A stretch of 50,017 bases of DNA from Ophioceras dolichostomum (lineage: Eukaryota > Ascomycota > Sordariomycetes > Magnaporthales > Ophioceraceae), in contig PYST01000246.1 in the NCBI GenBank assembly GCA_003049485.1, forward strand, positions 1 through 50,017. The letters are read 5' to 3'. The stretch's first letter is position 1. Each line of letters opens with the position of its first letter. A program made the position numbers and the translations under genes. Positions 1-11,960 of this stretch are shown in pieces. A model generated the notes under the pieces. The model did no database searches and was not told the origin of the DNA. It saw only the letters and a list, made by a program, of their open reading frames with translations.

Positions 1-1254
1 GGGTTGCACACGTGGAGGGAATGTGGAGGATCTTCGTGGATGTGATGAAGGTTCGGTGGAGTGGCCATGGCCTCAACAGCTAGTGTTTTGCGTTCTTTTT
101 GTCACCTAGTATTTTTTTCCCACCCCCCCTTTTTTGTCAATATTTTGACTATGCATATATTATACGTTACCGATACCATCGAAATAAGAAGCGCATTCAT
201 CAGCGGCGCCTTTCCTCGACCGCGATCGTCTACGTGGCCCTCCTAAGAGATTCTTTTCCAAGGATTGACCATTCTCTCGATCCCTCCTGCAATATCAGGT
301 GTTATCAATACACAGTCACAACAACTTCCCAGGTTTGGCAATGGCAGGCACACCACGCGCCATCTCGATGCGATCCCCCTGGATCTGGGAATGCAACATC
401 CGATACCAGGCTCGTACGCATACCAAGCGGCAGTGTCCCCACGCTCCCCTGCCAGTGTTACAACAGCTCGCGGCGTATGTGAACCGTGTTGGTTGGTCTT
501 TTTGGCTCTTTACCTCTTTACGAAGGCGGCGTCGACGACAAATGGTACATGGAGCTCGCTTGTTGTCTGCAGATAAAGGGGGTTGGTCAGCCTGGTCCGG
601 GTTCCGCTGTGCCGCCTCAGCCTCCCCTAGGCCCTGCCTTTTCACGTCTTGTCAGCCTGATACTTGAAACAACGACGGAGCGGTTGGACCTGACGAACTC
701 AGACGGACTTCACAAACCTGAAAATGGTTTAAAACTCATCAGTGGCAACAACCGCGCTTTTGCGGGGGGCGCATTTTTGGCGACGTCTTGAAAGCAAAGC
801 AAAGCCCGTTTGGTTGGTTGGTGGCAGGCAGGACGGGAGGCTGGGAATCCGAGTACACACCTACCTGGTAGCTAAGGTACAGAGAGCCTGGATGGACGAC
901 ATCGGAGCGGGGTGTAACGAATCGCTTCGACACATGCGGCCGACGATCGCCGATGCGGCGCCGGGCACGGCGGTAACCTACCCCAGAATCTCCAACCCCG
1001 CCTGACCCAATTGGCGGCCCACCTCGGTCAAGACCGCTGTGCAACGCGAATTACTGCAACGTGTATGCTCTCCTTCGTTGCCACTAACCGTTTTGATCTC
1101 CGAAGTGCCGACCCGGTGATTAATCTTGCGTGCTTTCCTCTCGTCTCTCCAGTCCGGTGATTCTGTGCCGCAGCAGAGATTCTAAGTCGATACGTACAAG
1201 TATCTACATTCTTCTAGGAGAAAAGGGGAAACAGACCTCGCATTGAGCCTCAAC
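1..1254. other. Upstream flank without a recognisable gene
   Basis: No open frame here shows the third-position G/C bias or any family motif seen in the real exons of this window; the open stretches overlap in several frames and lack conserved content. The right-hand part is the promoter and 5' leader of the oxidoreductase gene that starts at 1255. A gene cut by the left edge of the window cannot be excluded. Confidence 0.5.
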
Positions 1255-2674
1255 ATGGCGCCGCTCGGAATCGCCTTCGTCGGTGGTGGCATTTTCATTC
1301 AGGAGGCTCACCTGGTAGGTTTTCCCAGCTCCATCCTTGGCCCTTCGGCGATGATTATGCCACGAGCCGAGCCCGTCAGGATCGAACATGAGGCAACACA
1401 GCCATAGCATGGGTTGACGAATACACCAACTACCCTTCTGACTTGTTCTCGCTCCGGCCTACCACCAGCCCGCCGTGCTCGCAACACCTGCGCTTGAGAT
1501 CAAGGCCGTCTACTCCCGGTCTTCCAAGTCAGCCAACGACACGGCCGCTCTAGTGCCAAACGGGGCGGCGGCTTCCGTCGCTATCTACTCAGACGACCCG
1601 ACGGACGGCAACGGCGGCTTCAAGGCGCTGCTCGCCCGGCCCGACGTGGCGGGCGTCATCATCGCGCTGCCCATCGCCAACCAGCCCGAGTACGTCAGGG
1701 CGGCCCTCGACGCCGGCAAGCACGTGCTCTCGGAGAAACCCGTCGCGCCCAACGTCGAGACCGCGAGGGAGCTCATCGGGTACTACCGCGAAGTTGTCGT
1801 CCCCCGAGGCACCGGCGCGACCTGGTCCGTCGCCGAGCAGTATCGGTGCATGCCCAACTACATGCTCGGGACGGCCGAGGCTAGGAAGCTTGGGAAGGTT
1901 ACCGGGTTCAAGGTCGTGAACACCTTTCTTATGCCAGCTGGTATGTAATATTTGCTATGCCGTGTCACAGCCCGGAAGCCTGGGGGGAGCATTTTAATTA
2001 TTGTTTCCTTTATTCTCTCCCCTTCCTACACTCCTCTTCAGGGGTCGGTGGTTCCCCTGAGCAGGGGACAGGAAACGCAAACAGGGGCCATGGCTATCTC
2101 TACTAACAAGAAGACCAACGAGACAGATAACAAATACTACAAGACGTCCTGGCGCAAGGACCCAACCCACGACTACGGCTTCATCCTCGACGGCGGCGTG
2201 CACTGGGTGGCGGCGCTGCGGATGCTTCTCGGGCCCGACGACGTCGCCGAGACCGTGTCCGGCTTCAGCCACACGGCCACCCAGCACCTGCCCCCGCCGG
2301 ACTCGGTCAACGGCATCGTGCGCACCGCGTCCGGCGTGTCCGGCTCGTTCATTGGCTCGTGCGGCTCGACCTTCCCGCCCACGCGGCACTACGACGTGTC
2401 GTGCGAGCGCGGAAGCGTCATGGTGAACATGGACAAGGTCACCGTCGTGGCGACGTCCGACCGCGCCCAGAGCGTCTCCGAGGTCGACTCTTCCAAGGGC
2501 GTCGAGGCGGAGGTAAGGGCTTGGGCCGAGGCGCTGGAGAAGGGAAAGCCGGATCCGCGGCTGGCGCCGGAAGAGGCGCTTGGGGACCTGGAGCTGCTGC
2601 TTGGGTTTCTTAAGAGTGGCGAGGCGGGCGGGGCGCCGCAGAAGCTGAGCTTCCAGAAGGTGCAGGGGATCTAG
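1255..2674 (+). CDS. Gfo/Idh/MocA family NAD(P)-dependent oxidoreductase
   Basis: Three exons: 1255-1314, 1469-1940 and 2127-2674, giving 359 aa. Intron 1 (gtaggt...ccag) has a CTGAC branch site. Intron 2 ends at 2126 because a near-perfect TACTAAC branch site lies about 20 nt upstream and the phase fits; an earlier acceptor at 2084 would also keep frame and add 14 residues. The N-terminus carries the dinucleotide-binding glycine loop FVGGGIF (about residues 8-14). SEKPVAP (Glu-Lys-Pro at 109-111) is the family signature, and DGGVH places the usual catalytic His at about 203. Length fits the family, including the yeast YMR315W type. Such enzymes oxidise or reduce sugars, polyols or related carbonyls with NAD(P); the substrate cannot be read from sequence. 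It runs convergent to the thioesterase gene only 99 bp downstream. Predicted cytosolic: no signal peptide or membrane segment is visible. Confidence 0.9.
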
Positions 2675-2773
2675 GTAGGCACCTGGAATGGAGACTGGGC
2701 GTTGAAGTGAAGCCAAGGCTCTGCGTGCAGCTGCGCCAAGAAAACAGCAGCAGAAAATATATTTAAAATGATA

Positions 2774-3350
2774 TTATAATCTGCTTTTCTGCTGCCCGTC
2801 GACGAGAATTCGTTCCAGGCCCTTCCGGAGAACATCGTTCATGCCGTCGGCGCAGGGCCTGCCCGTGGGCCTGTCGACGAAGACCTGGACGAACTCGCCG
2901 ACCGACTTGACAGCATCGACGCCTTTCTCGAACAGAGCGATCTCGTAGGTCACGCTCGTCCGCCCCAGCTTGTTCACGCGCAGGGCCAGCTCGGCCACGG
3001 CGGGGAAACTGATGCTGGAGAAGTAATCGTTGTGGCTGTGGACCACCATCCCGTGCTGGACGGAGTTTGCCGGGTCGAGGCCGCAGAACTCCATCAGGTA
3101 GGCGTTGATGACGGAGTCATATCTGGGGGAGGGAATGGATGGGGATGGCTTGTCAGCTTTGTTGGCCTTGTTACCTCGGTTGTAGAGAGATGATCCAGGT
3201 ACCTAGACAGATGCACACCTACAAGAAGTTATAGATGGAGTTATTCATATGACGATAATTATCATTGTCGGCCCATCTTGTGCGATATTCAAGCATAAAC
3301 GGGTAGTCGTGCCGTGTTCGCGTTTTGAGGCCATCGTAGCCCGCCATCAT
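2774..3350 (-). CDS. Hotdog-fold acyl-CoA thioesterase (4HBT-like)
   Basis: Two exons on the minus strand: 3350-3223 and 3122-2774, 158 aa, with a 94-nt intron (gtaggt...ccccag, CTGAC branch site). The spliced protein has the hotdog start RTRWADNDNYRHMNNS (residues about 23-38), the long helix segment YDSVINAYLMEFCG, and the core strand LRVNKLGRTSVTYEI followed by VFVDRPTGRP. This is the compact single-domain fungal relative of 4-hydroxybenzoyl-CoA/YbgC thioesterases, which hydrolyse acyl-CoA thioesters. Asp28 is the expected catalytic acid. The usual GHxNN is RHMNN here, so the loop glycine is replaced by Arg33. Start: two adjacent ATG codons at 3350 and 3347; the first is given. The 3' end faces the oxidoreductase gene; the 5' end is divergent from the pseudouridine synthase. 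Natural substrate unknown. Confidence 0.88.
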
Positions 3351-3862
3351 GCCCGAGTTGTACGGAAATGGAGGGAGAGTACAAAGATGGGGGTGGGCTA
3401 CTTCGGAGAATGGCGCCTCTTTTTAGTTGGTCCTCGGCACACGTGACGCTCAGATCCGTGGTTGCCGGGTTGCCATATCGAAGTTGGGTGCTTCCATGAA
3501 AACCCTTGGCCGGGACTTTCTCCAGAGCGCACCATCACTCTCAATTGCCTGTATTCCACTTACAACGAATTCACCGTTTGTAGGCAAGGCTGAAGAAAGG
3601 TGCCAGTCGTGGCCATCAAAGTGCACGTGAGTCATACTCGTTTGGTGTCGTCGAATTTTTGCCCCGCGTCACCGCTAAAATTTTATTCCCTTTCCCCCAT
3701 GAAGCTGTGAGTCGCGAGGAACTCAATGCAACCTCAATGCTCAGAACTAGAGTTCGAATTCCTGTAACTCGTAGGTTGCTCCCAGAATTTGGTCGGAGGA
3801 ACCAAGGCATTTGTTTTTGGGCTTCGAATCCGAGATTCCACCCCTCACTTGTCGGTGTCGCC
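3351..3862. promoter_or_regulatory. Shared divergent promoter region
   Basis: These 512 bases separate the start codons of the thioesterase (minus) and the pseudouridine synthase (plus), so they must hold both promoters and 5' leaders. Open frame in phase with the synthase extends left of its chosen ATG, to another ATG near 3737, so the synthase could be longer at its N-terminus. No TATA box or other clear site is seen. Confidence 0.5.
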
Positions 3863-5446
3863 ATGGTCGGCCCTCGGAGTCCAGACCCGGTGATTTTTTC
3901 CGACCAGACACTCCTCCCTGAACTAGAAGTTCCAGCAACAACAGAGGATACACATCAAGAACCGCCAGGAACTGCCACTGCACCACCAGCACCATCAGCA
4001 CCGGCAGCAGGAGCCTCCAAACGTCGCAGGCAGCCGACGAGGTATCCTGATTACCTGTCTGCATTCCCCTCCGCGCCATGGCCCCCGCCATACGTGATTG
4101 AGGACGGACTCCGACGCGTTCAGCCATATCACTACACGTATAATACATGGTGTAAGGAGCGCTGGCGTGGGAGGAAGCTGTTGGACATCTTCGAGAGCGA
4201 ATTCAGAGACCGGCCGTTTGAGTACTACAAGCAGTGCATGGAGACTGGCGCCGTTCTCATCAACGGCAAGCCAGCCAGTCCAGACCATGTGGTCAAAAAC
4301 GGAGACATGATCTCCCACGTCTGCCACCGACATGAGCCTCCGGTCACCTCAGAGCCTGTCCGAGTTCTGCACGAAGACGACGACCTGATTGTCATCAACA
4401 AGCCGGCCGGCATACCCGTGCACCCGGCCGGCAGGTACAACTTCAACTCGGTCATCGAGATCATGCGGTCGGAGCGGACGGCCGACTTCAAGGCCTACCC
4501 CTGCAACAGGCTGGACAGGCTCACGAGCGGCATAATGTTCATCGCGAAGAGCGTCAAGGGGGCCGATACGATGCGCGCCCAGATCCAGGGACGTACCGTG
4601 CGGAAGGAGTACCTTGCGCGTGTGATCGGACGATTCCCGGACGGCGAAGTCGTCTGCAACGAGCCTATCCTGCAGATCTCCCCCAAGTTGGGCCTGAACC
4701 GCGTGAGGGCGAACGGGCGGCACGCTCGTACAGTCTTCAAGCGACTGGCATACTACCCTCCTCCAGGGGAGGTTGCTGACGAGGCCGATGACGAGTCTCG
4801 AGACTCAGACATGCAGCTGCAAGGGCGGCAGCAGCAGCTGGGGGATGGGGAAGGTGATGGTCTGGAGGAGCAGCCCCCTCAACAAGCGGAGGGCGCCGAT
4901 CAAGGGAGGCCATGGAAGAAGAGCAAAGGCGGGTACTCGATAGTGCGATGCCTTCCAGTGACGGGTAGGACGCACCAGCTGAGAGTGCACTTGCAGTTCC
5001 TGGGTCACCCGATCGAGAACGACCCGATCTACGCCAACTACAGGGTATGGGGCATAAACTTAGGTGCGGCAGACGGGGACGCCAGCCTCCATAGTGACGA
5101 GGACATCATCAGCCGTCTGTCGCGCATGGGCAGGGAGGAGGTCGCGGACGCCGTTGCGTACTATGACGAGATGGTCGATCAGTACTATAAAAAGAAGGCT
5201 GAGAAAATGTCCGGGGAGCTGTGCGCCGAGTGCGACACTCCGCTCTTCACCGACCCGGGCGAACACGAGCTCTCGCTGTGGCTTCACAGCCTTCGCTACG
5301 AAGACGCGGCTGACGGGGCATGGAGCTATGCGAGTCCACTCCCGATGTGGGCGCTTCCCCCCGACGGGATGAGTGGACCCACGGCAGTTGGGGGCATGGA
5401 GGACTTGGTTGGTGCAGTGAGGGAGACGAACCCCGAGTTGGCCTGA
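3863..5446 (+). CDS. PUS9: tRNA pseudouridine(32) synthase, RluA family (Pus9/Rib2 type)
   Basis: Single exon, 527 aa from an ATG with a strong context (gccATGg). It isomerises uridine to pseudouridine in RNA; Pus9 and the Rib2/Pus8 relative act at tRNA position 32. Order of parts: a Pro/Ala-rich, disordered-looking N-terminus with a basic KRRRQ; an S4-like RNA-binding segment (GRKLLDIFESEF to LINGKPASPDHVV); then the synthase core with EDDDLIVINKPAGIPVHP and the catalytic motif CNRLDRLTSG, whose Asp is about residue 218. An acidic and Gln-rich insert (about residues 310-350) splits the core before the conserved GRTHQLRVHLQFLGHPI. The tail contains a CAEC motif and an SLWLH segment typical of this subfamily. 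No C-terminal deaminase domain is present, so it is Pus9-like rather than the yeast Rib2 fusion. Mitochondrial or cytosolic location is not decided. Confidence 0.92.
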   Translation: MVGPRSPDPVIFSDQTLLPELEVPATTEDTHQEPPGTATAPPAPSAPAAGASKRRRQPTRYPDYLSAFPSAPWPPPYVIEDGLRRVQPYHYTYNTWCKERWRGRKLLDIFESEFRDRPFEYYKQCMETGAVLINGKPASPDHVVKNGDMISHVCHRHEPPVTSEPVRVLHEDDDLIVINKPAGIPVHPAGRYNFNSVIEIMRSERTADFKAYPCNRLDRLTSGIMFIAKSVKGADTMRAQIQGRTVRKEYLARVIGRFPDGEVVCNEPILQISPKLGLNRVRANGRHARTVFKRLAYYPPPGEVADEADDESRDSDMQLQGRQQQLGDGEGDGLEEQPPQQAEGADQGRPWKKSKGGYSIVRCLPVTGRTHQLRVHLQFLGHPIENDPIYANYRVWGINLGAADGDASLHSDEDIISRLSRMGREEVADAVAYYDEMVDQYYKKKAEKMSGELCAECDTPLFTDPGEHELSLWLHSLRYEDAADGAWSYASPLPMWALPPDGMSGPTAVGGMEDLVGAVRETNPELA

Positions 5447-6896
5447 GTTAGCCTGGCCCTTTCTTGGCCTTCTGAGAGAAGAGGGGGTCCTGGACGCCAT
5501 GGCCCTGCGCTGGCCTGATGACGATCGCGAATGAGGCTGGCGACTGACGCGGCCGCCCTGCCGTCCATCCGCATACTAGTTGTTGGTTGCTCGTCGTGTC
5601 TCCCTCGCTAACGTCAACGTTCAACGTACCCTCTCAAGTCGCAGCAATGCAAACACCTTACTACAACACACGCATCCTGCAGGAAAGAGTGCAAGTAATC
5701 CCTTCTGCAAACAGGCAGGCCTGCAAAACCTGTTACAACTAACATGCAACCATATCATGCATGCCTGAAATGAAATTTTGATGTCCAAAAACAACCCAAG
5801 TCCCTCCACCTTAGGAAAATTCTCCGACAACCATGAACTCCACGCCTGAAAACACAGACATGCGACGCCGCGAGACGGGGGTCCTCAAAGTCCTTCTTCA
5901 CCAATCAAGATCAAGATCTCTCAGGGTGATCTTGCGATCAGATCCCTTTTCCCTCAGCACCTTTCTGTTTATCGTCAAGGCCCAACCAAAACGTACCAAT
6001 GCCATCCCGCATCAAAACTCGAGAGGCCGAACACTGCTGGAAGTTATTTTTCCTTCCCGGAGAGTTGCGCTGAGCAGCTTCGTGCAAATCGGAGGCAGGC
6101 TACTTGCAGGTTCAAACATCGTCTTTCCGTGGAAGTGTTTGGTGTGACCTGATACCCTACCCACGCCCTCCACGTTCACATTCACGAATCATCTCTCGAC
6201 CCTAGTCCGGTGTCTGTTCTGGACGTCTGCACCGACGGAAGCATCAAAGTAAGGAAAGGTACACTCGTCCGTCGGCTCATAGACGGTGGGGCCGGCTTCG
6301 TCACTTCTTTGGAGTTGCCTCATCCAGAAGAACATCGATGCACCCTTCCCTTCCTAAGCTAACACCTTCCACCTCGCTGCCACCACCCTGCCATTCATAG
6401 ACAGCCTTTCATGTCCCCATTCCTATTCCCCTTGCCCCCCTTTCCTTTCTCTCACCATAATTTTCTCCTGCAAACGCACACGCGCGTGCCCGCGTGTACA
6501 GCCGACAACCGCAGGGCCACCCCAACGACCCAATGCAACCTCTTGCAAGGCCGCCGAAGACATGATCAGGGAAGCGGGGCGCGGGTGTGAGGCCTACCAG
6601 CTCCTCTCCCAACGGCCAGGCAAGAACTTTATATTTAGGAGATGCTACCTCGGGTCTGGCGGACTGCATCCAACTGGAACTGGAGGGTTGTTGATGGCGG
6701 TGATGACGGTGCTGATGCTACACAACCCGGGGAACCTCGGGGAGCAGGCCCCCATTTCAGGGGTGCTCCGATACCACCTGTTCTTGTCTCCCGCCCATGA
6801 GGAGCTTTCTACGAATGGCAAACCTGCCAGCCCGTCTGTCTTGATGTCCTCGGTGGCCAAATGAAGTAGCCCTCAAGGTGGACATGGAGAACAGCG
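5447..6896. other. Intergenic, no gene recognised
   Basis: Two ATG-started frames of about 100 codons (5833-6147 and 6562-6864, plus strand) lie here, but neither shows codon bias, motifs or splice context like the real genes. The stretch ends directly at the 114-bp tandem array. Confidence 0.5.
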
Positions 6897-7580
6897 GGTA
6901 GTATAGTACCACAGTACATTACTAAGGCAAGAGTTGTAAGTGGCGATCACTTGCGATCAAGAACAGCAGACTTCAGTGTACTTCATCCATACGAAGCCCA
7001 TTATCGCTTTGGTAGTATAGTACCACAGTACATTACTAAGGCAAGAGTTGTAAGTGGCGATCACTTGCGATCAAGAACAGCAGACTTCAGTGTACTTCAT
7101 CCATACGAAGCCCATTATCGCTTTGGTAGTATAGTACCACAGTACATTACTAAGGCAAGAGTTGTAAGTGGCGATCACTTGCGATCAAGAACAGCAGACT
7201 TCAGTGTACTTCATCCATACGAAGCCCATTATCGCTTTGGTAGTATAGTACCACAGTACATTACTAAGGCAAGAGTTGTAAGTGGCGATCACTTGCGATC
7301 AAGAACAGCAGACTTCAGTGTACTTCATCCATACGAAGCCCATTATCGCTTTGGTAGTATAGTACCACAGTACATTACTAAGGCAAGAGTTGTAAGTGGC
7401 GATCACTTGCGATCAAGAACAGCAGACTTCAGTGTACTTCATCCATACGAAGCCCATTATCGCTTTGGTAGTATAGTACCACAGTACATTACTAAGGCAA
7501 GAGTTGTAAGTGGCGATCACTTGCGATCAAGAACAGCAGACTTCAGTGTACTTCATCCATACGAAGCCCATTATCGCTTT
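6897..7580. repeat. Perfect 114-bp tandem array, six copies
   Basis: Unit starts GGTAGTATAGTACC and ends TTATCGCTTT, at 6897, 7011, 7125, 7239, 7353 and 7467; the array is exactly 6 x 114 = 684 bp. I saw no difference between copies. Because 114 is a multiple of 3, one plus-strand frame stays open through all copies as six identical 38-residue blocks, but that frame has no ATG and opens with TTG. Each unit contains a near-palindrome at its start, the hairpin-forming AAGTG/CACTT pair around GCGAT, the direct repeat GCGATCA twice, a splice-donor-like GTAAGT and acceptor-like CAGs. It could be a young minisatellite, a spacer array or an assembly artefact. Confidence 0.95.
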
Positions 7581-8029
7581 CACCCTTTTTCCTGCCTACT
7601 CTACCCGAGACCGAACAATGATGAATGGTGAGCCAGGAAGGGCCGACAGAACGGGGCCGCACCCGTTTGTTACAGGGATGATGCCGCCAGAAAAAATACC
7701 GATGGCACAGGCGGTTGGTTCTGCCCCTTAGGTGGATACTAGATGCCGTCTCCACGTGGCCGCCGGGACGACGGTGGCAATAACCACTAGCAGGTGATTA
7801 TTAGCATCAGGGCAGGCACTAGAGACGACACATCTCCCGCCCGATGGCTGGTGCTTTGCACGCACCTTGGAGATGCTCGCTTCCGCGCTGACCTTGCGTT
7901 TTGGACGACAGCAGTTGTTGGATGCTCTAATTATGTAAACAGAAAAGCCCAGCTATAACCTTACATGCCTTAGTTCAGTACATGGCTACCAGCAATGCAC
8001 ACCGGGGGTGAGCTTGGTTGGGGCTGGCG

Positions 8030-8066
8030 CGCGTGCGTTGCGTTGCGTGCGTGCGTGCGTGTGTGT
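8030..8066. repeat. GCGT/GT microsatellite
   Basis: Interrupted GCGT units followed by GTGTGT. Simple sequence; no function claimed. Confidence 0.8.
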
Positions 8067-11000
8067 CTTGCAACAAGGACGACATGCAGGAGACGAGAAA
8101 CAAAACCCGCAATGACGAATACATACCCTGGAGATCCTTTCCATTTCCCTCACCGGTCTCATGGCCCATACATACCTAATGATCGTAACGACAGGCATGA
8201 TCAGATCAAGCAACGGGAAAGCCGGTTGAAACAACGGGGAGTGCCATCCGGAAAGCCAAACTTTCTACTGTGGTATGTGAGAGTTTTTTTTTTTTTTTCT
8301 TTCTGCCCTTCTCTCCTTCGACCCCTCCTCCCCCGTTCCCAATTCGTTTGTTGCCAGCCAGACGCCGTTGTCTTATTACTGATAGCCCCTTCTAGGTCTT
8401 CGCCTTTGCCGTAAAAGTCATGCTTTTATTTTTTTTCTCGGGGAACGTTCCGAGGCGTGCGCTTGTCGTAAGTGCGTGCCAAGAGTTGGCTGGAACAAGA
8501 GTTGGAACAAGTATGATAGAGGGGGTGAGTGTGTGTGTTCGTTCTGATGATGCTTTGATGGACCGCGTGGGGAACCTCCAATGTGTGTTCGCTGAGAATC
8601 ACGAAAGCCAAGCTCGAAAGAGAAGTCCGTTCTGACGCCGAATCCGCTTGCACCTAACAACTGCGGAATAGCTTTTCCATCCTTTGCTCGTTTTGACTTT
8701 TTTTTTTCCTTCTTTCTTTCTCACCCCATCCACCTCGCAGGTTTCTCGGTTTCTTCTCGAAGGTATCTACCCCAGAATTCCCAAGCCGGACAGACAGCGC
8801 CGGCACCGGCAGAAGTAGGATACGGTACCCTCCATCCAAGAACGCGAAAGGAAAAAGTCTGTTCTACTATTAGCTTCTGGGCTTCTAGAAGCAAAACTGG
8901 GTTCGTTCGTTTCCGCCAGTCGCCTGAACGTCGCGAGTTCCTCGCACTGTGGGACCGAGAGAGAGAAAAAAGTGGTGTGTGTGTTTGTCATTGCTTGCGT
9001 TCCATTGGTGCATCCCATGCCGATGGATCTTGTTCTAGAAACCTAATCGACGAGTATTCGGTCGAGTCGAGATTCAACCTCACAGGGCTCGCCTCGCTTC
9101 TCGAGCGAGGGTTCAAGTTGTTTCTCTGCTCTCAAGGTTAGTCTCTTGACTTCTGCCAAGACCCGAAAGCAAGACCGCATAATCGCATCGAGCCCGGATC
9201 GCCTTGACCCCCCCCCCCTTTTTGTTTCTCCTTGCCCCGCGGTCAGTCGTCACGGTGGGCGGACATAAACGTATGCTGCACACGCACACGTTATCGTGCA
9301 ACGCAGTCGTACCCGTCGGGTGATAAAACAGGTTCCATGCCGATATCGCCTCTTTTTTTTTCTTTTTTTTCCTCGTGTGTGTGTGCCAATTCTGCGTTCT
9401 TTCTTTCATTGGGCTGCTCTTGTTTCGTTGCCCCTGTTCTGACTTGTTCGGCTCGGGTACCTAGGTACCTAAGTAGTTGGTACTTCTCCTTCTGGTGGTC
9501 CCCTCTTTCTGCAGACGAAGCCAGAAAACAAGCATTCCCTGATGACGGAAGAGAGAGAGGCGCAGAACCCTTCGTGAAAACCACGAAGACGAGACCCGGA
9601 GACTAGCCACGAATCACTCAGGAGGGCATGGAGGGATACCCTTGTTGCTGCACAAGCTTCATGGGTGTTCTAGAACAATCAAGGTGTGAGTGTGAGTGTG
9701 ATGGTTGGCTGATACGGGTTGACGGGTGAGTGATGGTGATGGTGATGATCATGCTCGTACACTCTCACCCTCCTCCTTCTCACACTCACATTTCACACGC
9801 GCACGATTGGCACCTTCGGCATAAGTGGGGGAAAGAGAACTATAAGTAAGGGTGAATCTTTTGCCGGTTCCACGTTTCTCGTCGATTTTTCCCTGCTAAG
9901 TCGGTAAGTTATTAGGTACACTTACATGCGTACAACTACCACCGGATGCTGGCCGTCGAGAGCATCCGCCGAGGCCGGCAATCGGCTCTCTCGAACAAAA
10001 TGCGAGTGGGAGGAAAGTGGGCACGCACTGGACTGCAGTCGACGACCACACACCGGCTCCTTGTGGGCGGGCTACCCTGCTGTGATCATGCACTAACTCG
10101 CCGTAGCGTAAACTCTATTTTGTAGAGAAAGCGTGGGCGGCCTTTCACCATTGGGCGGGCAATAGCCCGAGGAGCCACAGCAAGGCCCAGGATCTGCGAC
10201 CTGCTGGAGTTGATGGTTCCCTTTTTGCTTCTCTGCTCCTCTTTCTTCTTCCCTCCTCCCTGTCTTGTCTGTCTTCCTGCCCCCGAGCTGCCTTCCTTGC
10301 TTCCTGCTAGTCTACTTGGAGCAGTAGTGCTGTTACGGTGCAGCTCTCCTCTGCATTGTGCAATGTGAGCTACATCCAATACAGCATGTACACCCTCTCT
10401 TTTATGGATGTCGCTGTATTGGATTGCAGGTTAGCTTGACGGTCTGGTATTGCTGGCAAGGGGGCATCGGTACAATCCGGAATAGGGGGCGTGCTACCAG
10501 CAATGAAGCATACCTGAGGTGCGAGCATGGCAGACTTTCCCTTTCCCCTCGTCTCCTCTCTCTCCATCTCCCCCGTGTTTTCCCGTTTTCTTACGTCCCT
10601 CCCTGGCCTTCTTCTTTTCCCCTCTTCCTCCCTCTCTCTTTCCATCCTCTGCCCAGGCCTTGGGCGGGGGTGGAAGCCATCGTTCGTCACTATCGGACGT
10701 GCGTCGCTCGCGCTTGCGTGTGTGCGCCGGCTTGTTTTTTATGTGCCCCTCTATTATTCCCAGGGCTGGCCCCCATTGTCATAGCAGAGCAGCTATTCTA
10801 TACTATAGTGTCGCTGTGATGCGTTCGGCTCTGCGGGGGCCACGGCGCCACGGCGCTAGTTCTTCGGTGCGCGGGCCAGAATCAAACCTGGAGGATGGAG
10901 TAGGAGTCGAAGATAGAGAGAGAAGGGAGGGAGAGGCTGTGTGAATGTCGCGCCAGTCTACGTGCTAGTCTTTTTGTTTCCAGTCTGTGCAGACACCAGA

Positions 11001-11149
11001 CGCCGCTGTCATGTGCGATCCTCGAGGTACTTGGGTACTTGCGCGTGGAGGGGGAGAAACAGCAACAAGAGACACCGGAACACAGGAAGCCTAAAACAAC
11101 TATAGCGTCCACCACCACTACCACCCATCACATCAGACACACCGCACAC

Positions 11150-11230
11150 ACCATTCACACCATTCATACCATTCACACTATTCACACCATTCACACCATG
11201 CACACCCTGCATACCATGCACACCACACAC
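11150..11230. repeat. 9-bp minisatellite, nine units
   Basis: Nine consecutive units close to ACCATTCAC, diverging toward the right end (ACCATGCAC, ACCCTGCAT, ACCACACAC). Because 9 is a multiple of 3 both strands stay open as short repetitive peptides, which explains spurious frames here. Confidence 0.85.
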
Positions 11231-11960
11231 CACTCCAGACACCCCCTATTAGGTAACCGCCAGTGCCAATTCCAGTGCCAGCCAGTGCCAGTGCCAGCGC
11301 CCACGGCAGGGTGGGTGCCATGCCATCTCTGGCTAGGCCTCTGGCTAGGCTGATCGATGCACGCGGAAACTCCAGGGCCCTTGGAGGCAACCTTCTTCCC
11401 GGAGCAGGACCCTCGTCACAGTCCTCGGACGGTCGCCCTGCCTTCGGTGGGCTCCTGGAGTTCTAGTGCTGCTGGTGGTTGCCCTGAAGCCTGAAGTCAC
11501 ACTTCATACAACTACGGCGGGCATCCCTGTCCCCGGCCGGTCGGCGGCTACGGGGCACATCCCCTGCTTGTGTCATATATTAAGCTCGTAGACCCTGCTT
11601 GTGGGCCTCGTCTTCTCACGAGCTTGGTGAGTGGTGAATGCAAGCGCAGCGCACCAGAAAATCCAAGCGTGGACAGTGGACTGTGGAAAGGGGGAAAATA
11701 CTGAACAAGAGGGAGCAGACTCCAGATCTTGCCTCTTGCTTCCCAGGCTCTCCCTTAGCTCCGATCCCTATAATTCCCTTTTTGCTTCTTTTCTACAATA
11801 CTTTACCCTGCCCTCATCCCCTCTCCACTTCAGCCCCCTTCCCCTCCTCTTTTCTCTCTCCGCAGCCAAGTCAGTCTTCACTCAACACGCACTCAAACAA
11901 ACACACATAAGTTTCCGCCTACTCCGCACTATTACATAGACCAGTGAGCGGCTCGCTCGC

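Larger units (their letters stand above)
7581..11960. other. Long gene-poor region upstream of the bZIP gene
   Basis: No coding signal is visible over about 4.4 kb. The DNA is rich in pyrimidine tracts and simple repeats: a GCGT/GT run at about 8030-8066, T15 at 8284-8298, CT-rich tracts at 10540-10650 and 11740-11870, and a 9-bp minisatellite at 11150-11230. Part of the right end is likely promoter and 5' leader of the bZIP gene. One ACCTAGGT palindrome lies at 9459. Confidence 0.55.

Noticed and set aside
3748..3770. GTTCGAATTCC resembling a tRNA B box
   Set aside because: The flanking bases cannot form a T arm and no acceptor stem or A box is present.
6897..7580. CRISPR array
   Set aside because: Units are contiguous identical 114-mers without variable spacers, and the window is eukaryotic.
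6951..7631. Open frame of 226 codons over the tandem array
   Set aside because: It opens with TTG, has no ATG upstream in frame, and is open only because the unit length is a multiple of 3 and one unit happens to lack stops. Not listed as a gene.
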